21,280 bases of DNA from Rhodoferax sp. UBA4409 (GCA_002390825.1 DGQR01000022.1:1-21280); one strand, 5' to 3'; shown: positions 1 to 8,359, counted from the stretch's first letter. The notes: generated by a model from the letters alone, not told the origin. Numbers and translations are program-made.

Positions 1-186
1 CGTGGAGCGCTGGATACGCGCTGGATCTTCGGTCTTGATCAGGGCGTGGTAGTCGGCCAGAAAGTAGAAGCTTTCCACCCCAGGCGTTTTGCTGGCGCGG
101 ACTGCGGGGCGGATCGACCCGACATAGTTGCCCAAATGCGGTGTGCCGGAGGTGGTAATGCCGGTAAGGAAGCGAACAGTGCTCAT
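1..186 (-). CDS. trpS: tryptophanyl-tRNA synthetase, N-terminal part
   Basis: This is the first 62 codons of tryptophan-tRNA ligase, which charges tRNA(Trp) in the cytoplasm using ATP. The gene runs off the left edge, so the KMSKS loop and the C-terminal half are not visible. The start reads MSTVRFLTGITTSGTPHLGN and carries the class I synthetase HIGH-type signature as PHLGN near residues 16-20. It is followed by YVGSIRPA and then YFLADYHALI, both characteristic of TrpS. The ATG lies 40 nt downstream of the M50 protease stop, and no strong Shine-Dalgarno is visible. The order yciO - M50 protease - trpS is a common housekeeping arrangement in betaproteobacteria. Identification is firm even though the gene is partial. 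Confidence 0.95.
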   Translation of the reverse strand, partial: MSTVRFLTGITTSGTPHLGNYVGSIRPAVRASKTPGVESFYFLADYHALIKTEDPARIQRST

Positions 187-226
187 GGGTGCAAATCAAT
201 CAGACAAAACAAGTGCGGCCTGCAGC

Positions 227-895
227 TTAGCGCGCCAGCCAGGAAAAAGGGGTGAGGAGCAGGTCGATCAGGTCAAAGGTCAAACCCATGACCGGCTGCA
301 TCCACACGGTGCTGAGGACGCCGGCAATCACCAGCGCCATCACAATAAAAAATCCCCAAGGCTCCACGCGGGACACGGCCATCGCCTGGCGTATCGGCAG
401 TAAGCCGACCAGAATGCGCCCGCCATCCAAAGGTGGCAGCGGGAACAGGTTGAATGCAAACATCACCACGTTGACCAGCACACCACCTTGGCACATTTTG
501 AGGAAAAAGGGTTCGGTCACCCCCGCGCCCGACAGCAGGTACAAGCCCGCGCCCCAAGCCAGCGCCATGGCCAGATTGGCGCCCGGACCGGCCAAAGCCA
601 CCCACACCATGTCGCGCTTGGGGTTGCGCAGATTGCCAAAACGCACCGGTACCGGCTTGGCGTAACCAAACAGAAATGCGCCTGAGGTCGCGACATATAG
701 CATCAGCGGCATCAAGATGGTGCCGATCGGATCGATGTGCTTGGCCGGATTCAGGGTGATGCGGCCCAGCATGGCCGCCGTGTTGTCGCCAAAGTACCGT
801 GCGGCATAGCCGTGGGCAGCTTCGTGCACCGTGATGGCGAACAGCACCGGCAGTGCGTAAATCGCGATGGTTTGAATCAGGTTGGCAAAGTCCAC
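227..895 (-). CDS. site-2 protease family (M50) membrane zinc metalloprotease
   Basis: This 222-residue integral membrane protein belongs to peptidase family M50, intramembrane zinc proteases of the site-2 type. The zinc motif HEAAH is at residues 24-28 inside the first hydrophobic segment. The third ligand region, NLFPLPPLDGGR, lies near residues 149-160 with Asp157. Several further hydrophobic segments (about 60-75, 98-122 and 138-152) make a four-to-five-helix core without a PDZ domain, so it is the short group-III-like form and not RseP. The start is GTG: the sequence from this codon (MDFANLIQTIAIYALPVLFA) matches the usual N-terminus of the family. It lies between yciO (46-nt gap) and trpS (40-nt gap) in one direction. 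The natural substrate is unknown. Confidence 0.9.
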   Translation of the reverse strand: MDFANLIQTIAIYALPVLFAITVHEAAHGYAARYFGDNTAAMLGRITLNPAKHIDPIGTILMPLMLYVATSGAFLFGYAKPVPVRFGNLRNPKRDMVWVALAGPGANLAMALAWGAGLYLLSGAGVTEPFFLKMCQGGVLVNVVMFAFNLFPLPPLDGGRILVGLLPIRQAMAVSRVEPWGFFIVMALVIAGVLSTVWMQPVMGLTFDLIDLLLTPFSWLAR

Positions 896-941
896 AGGCG
901 CAAGGTCTCGGTTGGAAATAAAAAAGGATACGCCGCGCGGC

Positions 942-1565
942 TTAGAGCCCGAGCAGGGCAGGGTCTCCGCCGCCTTGGCGGATCAGCTCGGGTTCATCGC
1001 CGGTGAGGTCCACCACCGTGGTGGGCTCCTGGGCGCAGGCGCCGGAATCGAGCACACCGGCAATCTGGTGCTCGTAGCGCTCGCGGATGTCGTGGGCGTC
1101 ATTGAGCGGCTCAGTTTCGCCTTTTGCTATCAAAGTAGTAGCTAGAAGCGCAGATCCATAGAGCGCTAGCAGCTCCTGGAGTACATGATGCTCAGGTACC
1201 CGCAGGCCGATAGTCTTGCGCGAGGGGTGGCTGACCCGGCGCGGCACTTCCTTGCTGGCTTCCAGAATAAAGGTGTAGGCCCCGGGCGTGGCGGCCTTAA
1301 GCAGGCGGTATTGTTTGTTGTCCACCCGCGCGTAGTTGGCCAGTTCGCTCAGGTCACGGCACAGCAGGGTGAGGTGGTGCTTGTCGTCCACGCCACGGAT
1401 GCTACGCAGCTTGTCGGCAGCCACTTTGTCATCCAGGTGGCAGACCAGCGCGTAGCTGGAGTCGGTGGGGACGGCCAGAATGCCGCCTTTTTCCAGCAGC
1501 GCGATCGCTTGTTTGAGCAGGCGGGGCTGCGGGTTGTCGGGGTGAAGCTCGAAATACTGCGCCAT
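942..1565 (-). CDS. yciO: YciO-type Sua5/YrdC domain protein
   Basis: This 207-residue protein is a YrdC/Sua5-fold paralogue of the YciO branch. True TsaC/Sua5 enzymes make threonylcarbamoyl-AMP for t6A in tRNA; YciO proteins share the fold, but their role is less settled. The nucleotide-pocket motif reads AVPTDSSYAL at residues 31-40, and the KxR-type region is LRSIRGVDDKHHLTLLC at 53-69. The C-terminal QEPTTVVDLTGDEPELIRQG matches the YciO end (PTTVIDLT...VVREG). The start is the ATG at 1563-1565, with no strong ribosome site. It is followed 46 nt later by the M50 protease and preceded by the PHP gene, as in many proteobacteria. Codons about 131-148 overlap a copy of a dispersed repeat (see the repeat at 1122-1175). 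Confidence 0.85.
   Translation of the reverse strand: MAQYFELHPDNPQPRLLKQAIALLEKGGILAVPTDSSYALVCHLDDKVAADKLRSIRGVDDKHHLTLLCRDLSELANYARVDNKQYRLLKAATPGAYTFILEASKEVPRRVSHPSRKTIGLRVPEHHVLQELLALYGSALLATTLIAKGETEPLNDAHDIRERYEHQIAGVLDSGACAQEPTTVVDLTGDEPELIRQGGGDPALLGL
1122..1175 (+). repeat. dispersed Comamonadaceae-type repeat, copy inside yciO
   Basis: This stretch follows the same spaced pattern as the copies at 15218-15270 and 19474-19530: TGCTAT, 8 nt, TAGCT, 4 nt, GCGC, 11 nt, GCGCTAG. It lies entirely inside yciO, antisense to the gene, and covers residues about 131-148 without breaking the reading frame. GCGC and GCTA elements at both ends could form a small hairpin. Naming it as a family known from Comamonadaceae is from memory; the shared spacing between the three copies is directly visible. 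Confidence 0.65.
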
Positions 1566-1613
1566 GGCATGGCGGCGCCGGGGCGCCGGTCCTCGGTGGT
1601 GGGTCGTTAAAAG

Positions 1614-2468
1614 TTACTGGATGCGGGCGCTTAACAGCTCCCACACCGGCGTCAGGCCGGCGGGCAGCGGGGGCAGAGTGCCCAGTTCGGTGTGGCTTTC
1701 ATCCGGGCTGTGGAAATCACTGCCGCGCGACGCGGCCAGGCCGAATTCTTTGGCCGTGTTTGCGTATATGCCGAACTCGGCCACCGAGTGGCTGCCTGTC
1801 ACGACCTCGACGCCTTGACCGCCATGGCCTTTGAACTCGGTAAACAGGGCAAATTCTTCGTTGGGAGTGAATTTGTAGCGCGCAGGGTGGGCGATGATGG
1901 CCATGCCACCCGCGCCGGTGATCCAGTGAATCGCGTCTTTCAGCAGCGCCCAGCGGTGCGGCACATAGCCGGGTTTGCCTTCTGTGAGGTATTTGCGGAA
2001 CACCTCGTTGGTTTCTTTGCACACGCCGCTTTCGACCAGAAAGCGTGCAAAGTGGGTGCGGGAGATCAGCTCGGGGTTGCCCACGAATTTCAGGGCGCCC
2101 TCGTAGGCGTCTTTGATGCCGACTTTGGCCAATCCATCGGCCATTTCCATGGCGCGCTCTTGCCGCCCGCCACGGGTGCGGCGCAGGCCTTCGCGCAGGT
2201 CGGTGTTATCGGCATCAAAGCCCAGGCCCACGATATGCACCGTCTGGTGCAAAAAGGTGACCGAGATTTCAGCGCCCGTCAGGTAGCCCATGCCTTGTGA
2301 TTTGGCAGCGTCGCGTGCGCGCTGCAAGCCGCCGATTTCGTCATGGTCCGTGAGGGCCCAGAGTTCCACGCCGTTGCCTTTGGCGCGTTCGGCCAGCGCT
2401 TCGGGGGTAAGAGTGCCATCGGACACCACAGAGTGGCAATGGAGGTCGGCGTTAAGTAGTTGGGTCAC
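1614..2468 (-). CDS. rnm: PHP-domain phosphoesterase, YciV/Rnm type
   Basis: This 284-residue PHP-family metal-dependent phosphoesterase is of the YciV type. Characterised members hydrolyse 3',5'-nucleotide bisphosphates and act as 5'-3' exoribonuclease (RNase AM) on small RNAs and 5S/23S rRNA precursors. Metal-ligand motifs are all visible: ADLHCHSVVSDG (His10, His12, Asp17), LTDHDEI (Asp41, His42), GAEIS (Glu67), HIVGLGFD (His79), then IIAHPARY and the C-terminal RGSDFHSPDES. The start is taken as GTG at 2466-2468 because it places the first metal motif at the usual distance; a short ATG-GCT-CGG-TGA reading frame overlaps it in another frame. It is adjacent to yciO, as in Escherichia coli. 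Function is assigned by family and the substrate was not tested here. Confidence 0.87.
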   Translation of the reverse strand: MTQLLNADLHCHSVVSDGTLTPEALAERAKGNGVELWALTDHDEIGGLQRARDAAKSQGMGYLTGAEISVTFLHQTVHIVGLGFDADNTDLREGLRRTRGGRQERAMEMADGLAKVGIKDAYEGALKFVGNPELISRTHFARFLVESGVCKETNEVFRKYLTEGKPGYVPHRWALLKDAIHWITGAGGMAIIAHPARYKFTPNEEFALFTEFKGHGGQGVEVVTGSHSVAEFGIYANTAKEFGLAASRGSDFHSPDESHTELGTLPPLPAGLTPVWELLSARIQ

Positions 2469-2514
2469 CGAGCCATTTTAGGCGCTCACCCCGGGCACTC
2501 GCCGCCGGCAGGGC

Positions 2515-3189
2515 TTAAAAGGGCACCGGCGCGTGGAATTCCATCTGCAGGCCGCTTACCGGGTGCGGAATCAGCAAGGTGCGGGCGTGCAGCTGAAGCC
2601 GGTCGGACAGGGCCAATGCCTCGGGGGTGGCATACAGCGTGTCGCCGAGCATCGGGTGCCCCAATGCCTGCATATGGACCCGCAGTTGGTGGGTGCGACC
2701 GGTCACCGGCTCGAGCTCCACCCGCGAGCAGTTGCGCACTGTGTCTGCCGCGATGCAGCGCCAGCGGGTGAGGGCTTGCTGGCCTTCCGCGTAGTTGACC
2801 GTGCGCTTGGGCCGGTTGGGCCAGTCCACCAGCAGGGGCAAGTCGATCTCTTGCCAGGCCTCGCTCGGGGGCAGCAGGCCTGCCACCACGGCTTCGTAGC
2901 ATTTGTCGACCTTGCGTTTTTCGAAGGCAAGGTTGATCGCGCGCTGCGCCACGATGCCACGCGCCATCACCACCAACCCCGAGGTGTCGCGGTCCAGCCG
3001 GTGTACGACCAGGGCCTCGGGGTACACATCCTGGGTGCGCTTGCTCAGGCAATCTTGCTTGGCCTCGCCCCGGCCGGGCACGGTCAACAAGCCGGCAGGC
3101 TTGTTGAGCACCACCATTGCATCGTCCACGTAAATAACCGGCAGCGGGCCGGCGGGGGGCGGGTTGTAAATGTCTTCCGGGCTATGCAT
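2515..3189 (-). CDS. rluA: RluA-family dual-specificity pseudouridine synthase
   Basis: This 224-residue enzyme isomerises uridine to pseudouridine. In the RluA subfamily the targets are 23S rRNA position 746 and tRNA position 32. The catalytic motif HRLDRDTSG is at residues 63-71 with Asp66 as the nucleophile. The N-terminal IYVDDAMVVLNKPAGLLTVPG, the mid-protein LVDWPNRPKR, and the C-terminal TGRTHQLRVHMQALGHPMLGD are close to E. coli RluA, and the length (about 219 in E. coli) agrees. The DWPNRPK stretch points to RluA more than to RluC or RluD, and no S4 domain is present. Its ATG overlaps the end of the histidine kinase gene by 8 nt, so it is probably translated from the same transcript. 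Confidence 0.88.
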   Translation of the reverse strand: MHSPEDIYNPPPAGPLPVIYVDDAMVVLNKPAGLLTVPGRGEAKQDCLSKRTQDVYPEALVVHRLDRDTSGLVVMARGIVAQRAINLAFEKRKVDKCYEAVVAGLLPPSEAWQEIDLPLLVDWPNRPKRTVNYAEGQQALTRWRCIAADTVRNCSRVELEPVTGRTHQLRVHMQALGHPMLGDTLYATPEALALSDRLQLHARTLLIPHPVSGLQMEFHAPVPF

Positions 3190-5383
3190 CGTGGTGGCTG
3201 ATCAGGCGCTGCACGGTCTCGCAGAGCTCATTCACATCATTCGGTTTGTAAATCAGGGCGCTGGCGCCCTGTTCCAGGGCCTGTTGCTCGATTTCAGGTG
3301 TCACATAGCCGGAGGCCAGTGCCACCGGCAGGTCGGCACGGATGGCCTTGGCATCCCGCAGCAGGTCGAGCCCGCTATAGCCGGGCATGTTGTAGTCGGT
3401 CACCAAAAGGTCGAAGCTTTCAGGCTGGCTGCGCAAAGCGGCTTCAGCCTCGTGCGGGTCACTGAAAACGGTCACTTTGAAGCCTTTGCGTGTGAGTACC
3501 CGGTTCACCAGAAACACCAGGGCCTGATCGTCGTCCACATACATCACGTGTTTGCCACGGCCTTCGACCACCTGCACCGGCTCGGGCTCCACAGTGGGGA
3601 GTGGCTTGGCGCCTGTGGCCGGGAAATACAGCGTGAACACACTGCCTTGCCCCGGCGCGCTCTGCACATCAATGCCACCTTGGTGGGTTTGCATGATGCC
3701 GTGCACCACTGCCAGCCCGAGGCCCGTACCCTGGCCGACTTGGCGGGTGGTAAAAAAGGGCTCAAAAATCCGCTCGATCGTTTCCTGCGCCATGCCACTG
3801 CCGGTATCACGCACCCGCAAGGTCACGTAGCGCCCAGGCGGCACGCCAATTCGGTCGTTGAATGGCAGCGACAGCTCGGTGGTCCCGAGTTCAATCGTCA
3901 CCGACCCTTTGTGCTGGCCTACGGCCAAAATCGCGTTAGTGCACAAATTCAGCAGTGCCTGCTCGACCTGTGTCGCATCGGCCAGTACCAGCGGGCAGCC
4001 TTCGCTGATCGAGACCCGCAGGTCCACACCCGGCGGGATGGCAACCCGCACCAAGCGCTGGGTTTCCTGAATGACCTCTTTGAGTTGCAGCGGAACCCGT
4101 TTGGGGGGCTCGTTGCGGCTGAAGGTCAAAATCTGGCGCACCAGATCGCGTGCGCGGCGGCCGGCTTTGTCGATTTCTTCCAGGCTGACCAGCGCGTGCG
4201 ACCCCGTCGGGGTGTCTTGCTTGGCCAAGTCCACATTGCCCAGAATCGCGCTCAAGATGTTGTTGAAATCATGGGCAATACCGCCGGCCATGGTGCCCAT
4301 CGCCTGCATTTTTTGCGACTCGCGCAACTGGGTTTCCAGCGCGATACGCTGCGCTTCGGCCAGCTTTTTGGAGGTCAGGTCGCGGGCAAAAATAGTGGTG
4401 ATGGAGCCCTGCCCGCCGGGCTGTCCGCGCAAGGCAATCGCGTTGGGATCGTCCGCCCGGAAAGGGGTGCGGGTGCGCAAGCGGCGCTCCAGCGAAACGC
4501 TGATCTCCACGTAAATCTGTTTGCCTGACAGCGTGGTGGCGGTGAATTCACCCAGCATGGCTTGGGCCGATACATTGCCACTGCTCAGTGCCTTTTCGAC
4601 ATCCGGCAAAAAACGACCCAGGCTGGTGCCGAAGGCTTGCTCCACAGGGCATTCAAACAACGCGGTAGCGGCGGGGTTGAAGACCGTGATCAGCTGCTTG
4701 TCGTCAATACACAAAATGGCATCGAGCGACGAGTTGATGATGGCCGCCATGCGGTTTTCACTGAGCAGCAGGTCCTCATTGCGCTGGCGCAGAACCGCCG
4801 CGCTTTCCAGCAGCGCGTGGCGCTGGGTGAGCAAGGGGCCTTGGTCGATGATCGCGCAGCTGAAGTGGGCCAGGTCGTCGCTGGGGTTTTCAATACGGGC
4901 AATGTGCAGATCGCCGGTGAAAGTGCCTTTAGTGCCGGCAAAAAATTGCACTTCGTTGACCTCTGCCGTGCCTTCCTGGCGCGCACTCGAAAACGCCACG
5001 GCCACTTCATCGGTGTGTTCAGGCCCCACAAAAGGCAGCAAAAAGTTCAGCGGCGGGTCGCTCTCCAGCGGCTGAAACAGGCGCAGTGCCATGGCGTTGC
5101 TGGCGAGTACCAAGCCGCCCTCGTCGACCACCATCAGTGCCAAAGGCACGCTGGAGAACAGGGTGGCAAAACGCTCCGACGCGCCCTCGGCCTCTTGCTG
5201 CGAGTAGCGCAGGGCCTTGTTCTGGATTTCGAGTTCTGCCTGGTACTTGCGCAAGTCCTCGATCATTTGCGATGGCGCATAGCCATCAATGATGACGTGC
5301 TGGGCATTCGGGCCGCTGGACAGCGGGCCGCCCACCCGGCGGACATTGAAGTGCGGCCGGGGCTTCCGGGACAAAGCGCTCAT
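3182..5383 (-). CDS. soluble hybrid histidine kinase with PAS domains and receiver
   Basis: This 733-residue signalling protein reads, in order: coiled-coil-like N-terminus (about 38-75), a PAS-like domain (about 70-185), a short coil, a second PAS domain (about 205-335), a HisKA domain with phosphoacceptor His371 in GGIAHDFNNIL, an HATPase domain and a receiver. The ATPase carries an N box around 479-483, DTGSGM at 526-531 and GTGLGLAVV at 552-560. The receiver (about 613-730) has the acidic pocket VDDD at 616-619, phospho-Asp663 in VTDYNMP and Lys713. No membrane segment or signal peptide is visible, so it should sense a cytoplasmic signal. The second PAS domain is followed by a long polar stretch at about 300-328. 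Its ATG overlaps the ushA stop (TGATG), and its own stop overlaps rluA. The cognate partner and signal are unknown; the output could be through an unlinked regulator. Confidence 0.9.
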   Translation of the reverse strand: MSALSRKPRPHFNVRRVGGPLSSGPNAQHVIIDGYAPSQMIEDLRKYQAELEIQNKALRYSQQEAEGASERFATLFSSVPLALMVVDEGGLVLASNAMALRLFQPLESDPPLNFLLPFVGPEHTDEVAVAFSSARQEGTAEVNEVQFFAGTKGTFTGDLHIARIENPSDDLAHFSCAIIDQGPLLTQRHALLESAAVLRQRNEDLLLSENRMAAIINSSLDAILCIDDKQLITVFNPAATALFECPVEQAFGTSLGRFLPDVEKALSSGNVSAQAMLGEFTATTLSGKQIYVEISVSLERRLRTRTPFRADDPNAIALRGQPGGQGSITTIFARDLTSKKLAEAQRIALETQLRESQKMQAMGTMAGGIAHDFNNILSAILGNVDLAKQDTPTGSHALVSLEEIDKAGRRARDLVRQILTFSRNEPPKRVPLQLKEVIQETQRLVRVAIPPGVDLRVSISEGCPLVLADATQVEQALLNLCTNAILAVGQHKGSVTIELGTTELSLPFNDRIGVPPGRYVTLRVRDTGSGMAQETIERIFEPFFTTRQVGQGTGLGLAVVHGIMQTHQGGIDVQSAPGQGSVFTLYFPATGAKPLPTVEPEPVQVVEGRGKHVMYVDDDQALVFLVNRVLTRKGFKVTVFSDPHEAEAALRSQPESFDLLVTDYNMPGYSGLDLLRDAKAIRADLPVALASGYVTPEIEQQALEQGASALIYKPNDVNELCETVQRLISHHDA

Positions 5384-7020
5384 CAGCGGCGAACGACCTG
5401 ATCGCCCGGTGCGTAGTCAGCCGCCTTCAAGGGGCTGTTGGCCGCAATGTAGGCCCGCAAGACATCCGCATCCACAAAGCCGGTGTCTCTGTAGCTCGGA
5501 TGTGCGGTGACCTTGGGGTAGCCATCGCCGCCCGAGGCCACAAAGTTGTTGATGGCAATCCGGTAGGTAGCGGCCGGGTCGATCGGCTTGCCGCCCACGC
5601 TGGCTTTGACCACCACCCCTTTTTCAATCTCCAGGCGAATGCCGGCGAATTGTGGGAATGCTCCCGAACCTACGGTCATTTTCGCCACGGCAGCCAGGTA
5701 GTCCAGCGCCTCTTTGCCACTGAAGTCCACTACGGCGATGGTGTTGCCAAAGGGGTGTACCGTCAGCACATCCTTGTAGGTGATTTTTCCGGCAGGCAGC
5801 GAGTCGCGCACGCCGCCTGCATTCACCACGGCAAAGTCAGCCTTGGTTTTTTCCATCATGGAGCGGCCGATCATGACGCCCAGCGCTGCAGGTTGGGCGC
5901 GGACTACGGTGCGGTCACCTTCCAGCCGGGCATCGCTGCTGCCGACTTCGACCATCAGTTTCTGCTGGCCGAACTCCTGGAAGGGTTTGAGCAATTGCAG
6001 CATCTCGGGCGATTCGGCAATCTCCGGGCCGTAGTTCACCAGTGTGGTTTTCCCGTCGGCCCCTTTGACCGGCCTCTTCAGGTTGATGGGTACCAGCGTG
6101 TACTTCACCAGCTTGAACTCGCCGTTTTTGAAAGTGAAGTCGGCGCGCCCGACATATTTGCCCCATTCGTGGGCTTGCATGATCCAAGTGTCGTTCTGCT
6201 GGTCGGGCTTGCAGGCACTGCCGGGCACATAGGCGCGGTCGAGCACGTTCTCGGCCTTCATGCATGCAGGGTTTTGGGTGTGGCCGCCCACCACCATGTC
6301 CAAGCCCTTGACGGCACGGGCCAGCTCCACATCACCGGGTGCTTGGGTGCCGTGCATGCCGTTTTCGTAGTGCCCCATGTGGGTGGCTGCGATCACGATA
6401 TCTGCTTTGCTGCGGAGCTCGGGCACCACTTTGGCAGCTTCTGTCTGGACACTGCGGAACTCGACGTTGCGGATGTTGTCGGGGTGCACCATCTTTTGGG
6501 TGTCTTCGGTAGTCAGCCCCATGACCGCAACCCGCACGCCACCCAAGTTGAAAATCTTGTAGGGCTCAAACATGCGCTTGCCATCGCGGTAGATGTTGGC
6601 CGACAGCATCGGGAAGGTTGCCAGTGCGCGCTGCATTTGCAGGACCACGGGCGGCTTATCGAATTCGTGGTTGCCCACGGCCATCGCGTCATAGCCCAAC
6701 AGGTTCATGCCCCGGAAGTCCGGCACGGCATCTTGCAGGTCGGACTCGGGCACGCCGGTGTTCACATCGCCGCCATCCAGCAGCAAGCTGTAACCGCCGG
6801 CGGCAGCTACTTCTTGGCGAATTTGGTCCACCACGGTTTTGCGGGCCGCCATGCCGTATTCGCCATCCCGGTTCTTCCAAAAACGGCCATGGTGGTCGTT
6901 GGTGTGAAGGATGGTGATGGCATATTCCACATCCGCTTTGGGGCCGCCCGATGGCAGGCCTGCGCAGCCGGCCAGAACCAGGGCGCTGCACAAAGGAATC
7001 AGTCGTAAACAAAGCTGCAT
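5383..7020 (-). CDS. ushA: UshA-type 5'-nucleotidase / UDP-sugar hydrolase lipoprotein
   Basis: This 545-residue metallophosphoesterase closely follows E. coli UshA (550 residues), which hydrolyses periplasmic 5'-nucleotides and UDP-sugars to nucleosides for uptake. Dimetal-site motifs are HTNDHHG (Asp42, His44), GGD (Asp85), GNHEF (Asn117, His118), ATHMGH (His214) and GGHTQ (His247, Gln249). Cys253 and Cys270 match the UshA disulphide pair. The C-terminal substrate domain ends with the typical SGGDGYPK and SPLKAADY. Unlike E. coli UshA, the N-terminus has a lipobox (LVLAGC, Cys19), so it is probably an outer-membrane lipoprotein. It starts 7 nt after the triheme cytochrome stop and its own stop overlaps the kinase start. 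SoxB is a distant relative and was considered because of the cytochrome neighbours, but the sequence follows UshA throughout. Confidence 0.92.
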   Translation of the reverse strand: MQLCLRLIPLCSALVLAGCAGLPSGGPKADVEYAITILHTNDHHGRFWKNRDGEYGMAARKTVVDQIRQEVAAAGGYSLLLDGGDVNTGVPESDLQDAVPDFRGMNLLGYDAMAVGNHEFDKPPVVLQMQRALATFPMLSANIYRDGKRMFEPYKIFNLGGVRVAVMGLTTEDTQKMVHPDNIRNVEFRSVQTEAAKVVPELRSKADIVIAATHMGHYENGMHGTQAPGDVELARAVKGLDMVVGGHTQNPACMKAENVLDRAYVPGSACKPDQQNDTWIMQAHEWGKYVGRADFTFKNGEFKLVKYTLVPINLKRPVKGADGKTTLVNYGPEIAESPEMLQLLKPFQEFGQQKLMVEVGSSDARLEGDRTVVRAQPAALGVMIGRSMMEKTKADFAVVNAGGVRDSLPAGKITYKDVLTVHPFGNTIAVVDFSGKEALDYLAAVAKMTVGSGAFPQFAGIRLEIEKGVVVKASVGGKPIDPAATYRIAINNFVASGGDGYPKVTAHPSYRDTGFVDADVLRAYIAANSPLKAADYAPGDQVVRR

Positions 7021-7027
7021 GGGAGGC

Positions 7028-8359
7028 CTATCGGATGGGTGAATTGCGGATCTTGTTTATATCAAACTCAGTCACCGGCGCGGCTTCGTTCCCCCAGCTT
7101 TTGCGGATGAAACTCAACACTGCGGCCACCTCTGCGTCGCTCAGGCTGAGCTGGTAGGGCGGCATGCCGTGCGGCTGCGGTTTGCCGGCTGTAGACGGGC
7201 CGTAGCCACCGCGCAACACTGTCAGCGTGAGGTTGTTGGTGTTGTTCATCAGCACCGAGCGGTTGCCTGCGAGTGCCGGGTAGGCGTCAGCAACCCCTTC
7301 GCCTTGTTTGCCATGGCACTGTGCGCATTGGTTCTCGTAAATTTTGGCGCCCAAGGGAGAGGGGGGCGTAGTGTCGGCACTCGCAGGCGATTTGACAGCC
7401 GTGGGGGCCGCTGGCGCCAATGTCTGCAGGTACAGCGCGATGGACTCTGCATCTGCGGCGTTCAGGTACTGGGTGCTGTTGCGCACTACTTCCGCCATCG
7501 GGCCGGCCACATAGGCCTGTCGCCGCTGCCCGTGTGTGAGCAGCGTGACAATGTCTGCAGTGTTCCAGCCAGCGAGGCCGGCTTCGGTGTTGTCGTTCAG
7601 GGCCGGGGCGTACCACAGGCCATCGGGCATCAGCGCGCCGCTCCACGCTTGTGATGAGCGCAGGCCCCCCAGGCGATTGCGGGGGGTGTGGCATTCGGCG
7701 CAGTGTCCTAGTCCTTGCACCAAAGCCGCGCCTCGCCGGGCAGAGGGGCTGGTGTCGGCCTCCAAAGTGCCGGGGCTGTCGGGGGCTTCGGAGAAATGCA
7801 GCCATCGCCAGGCTGTCAGCGCGGTCTGAGTGCCCAAGGGCCAGGGGAGCTCGTGGGCCCTTTGTGGGGCGTCCACCGCGGGAAGGCTGCGCAAAAACGC
7901 GAACAAGGCATCACTGTCGCTTTGCGTGATGCGGGTGTAGCTGGTGTAGGGAAAGGCGGGGTTCAGAACCCGTCCATCAGGCCGGATGCCTTGGTGCATA
8001 GCGCGCCGGAAATCTGCAGCGCTCCAAGCACCCAAGCCCGTGGTGGTGTGCGGGGTGAGGTTGCCCGGGTACACCCTGCCAAACGGGGTGAGCAGGGCAT
8101 TGCCACCCGCATAGTCGGCGCCGCCACGTGCGGTGTGGCACTGCGCGCAGTTGCCCAGGCGCGCGAGATAGGCGCCGCGCTGCACCAAAGCGGTATCGGG
8201 GGCCGCGGCAGGTGGCACCGAGGGCGCGCTGCCTTTCTGGACTGCGGGCGCAATGACCTCAGCAACCAGCACAAAGAGCAACAAACAGAGCCCGAGCCCC
8301 AGCACGAGCCATTGCCACGGTTTGGTAGCGGTGCGGTTGACAGAGGGTGTTGTTGTCAT
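7028..8359 (-). CDS. membrane-anchored triheme cytochrome c
   Basis: This 443-residue cytochrome has three covalent heme sites: CAQCH at about residues 71-75, CAECH at 220-224 and CAQCH at 345-349. A candidate axial Met is in HGMPPYQ near 399. An uncleaved-looking hydrophobic segment at about 16-36 should anchor it with the hemes in the periplasm. The layout matches the cytochrome c subunits of membrane alcohol, gluconate or aldehyde dehydrogenases (AdhB-like), which pass electrons to ubiquinone or a terminal oxidase. The start is the ATG at 8357-8359: it has GGGAG 6 nt upstream and gives an ATGA overlap with the diheme cytochrome. An upstream in-frame extension of 34 codons lies inside that gene and is unlikely. 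No dehydrogenase subunit is next to it. The family call is firm; the partner is unknown. Confidence 0.88.
   Translation of the reverse strand: MTTTPSVNRTATKPWQWLVLGLGLCLLLFVLVAEVIAPAVQKGSAPSVPPAAAPDTALVQRGAYLARLGNCAQCHTARGGADYAGGNALLTPFGRVYPGNLTPHTTTGLGAWSAADFRRAMHQGIRPDGRVLNPAFPYTSYTRITQSDSDALFAFLRSLPAVDAPQRAHELPWPLGTQTALTAWRWLHFSEAPDSPGTLEADTSPSARRGAALVQGLGHCAECHTPRNRLGGLRSSQAWSGALMPDGLWYAPALNDNTEAGLAGWNTADIVTLLTHGQRRQAYVAGPMAEVVRNSTQYLNAADAESIALYLQTLAPAAPTAVKSPASADTTPPSPLGAKIYENQCAQCHGKQGEGVADAYPALAGNRSVLMNNTNNLTLTVLRGGYGPSTAGKPQPHGMPPYQLSLSDAEVAAVLSFIRKSWGNEAAPVTEFDINKIRNSPIR

Noticed and set aside
942..1565. TsaC/Sua5 threonylcarbamoyl-AMP synthase
   Set aside because: The internal motifs and the C-terminal PTTVVDLT...ELIRQG ending fit the YciO branch; it should not be counted as the essential t6A enzyme.
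3170..4528. Long open frame (452 codons) on the plus strand
   Set aside because: It lies opposite the kinase gene, whose HisKA, ATPase and receiver motifs are all intact; GC-rich codon bias leaves long antisense frames open. Its translation shows no recognisable domain.
5500..7008. Long open frame (502 codons) on the plus strand
   Set aside because: Exact antisense of ushA; His-rich and low-complexity translation without motifs, while ushA matches its family along the full length.
5383..7020. SoxB thiosulphohydrolase, suggested by the adjacent cytochromes
   Set aside because: SoxB is in the same superfamily, but this protein follows UshA along its length, including the Cys253/Cys270 pair and the C-terminal substrate domain, and no other sox genes are present.
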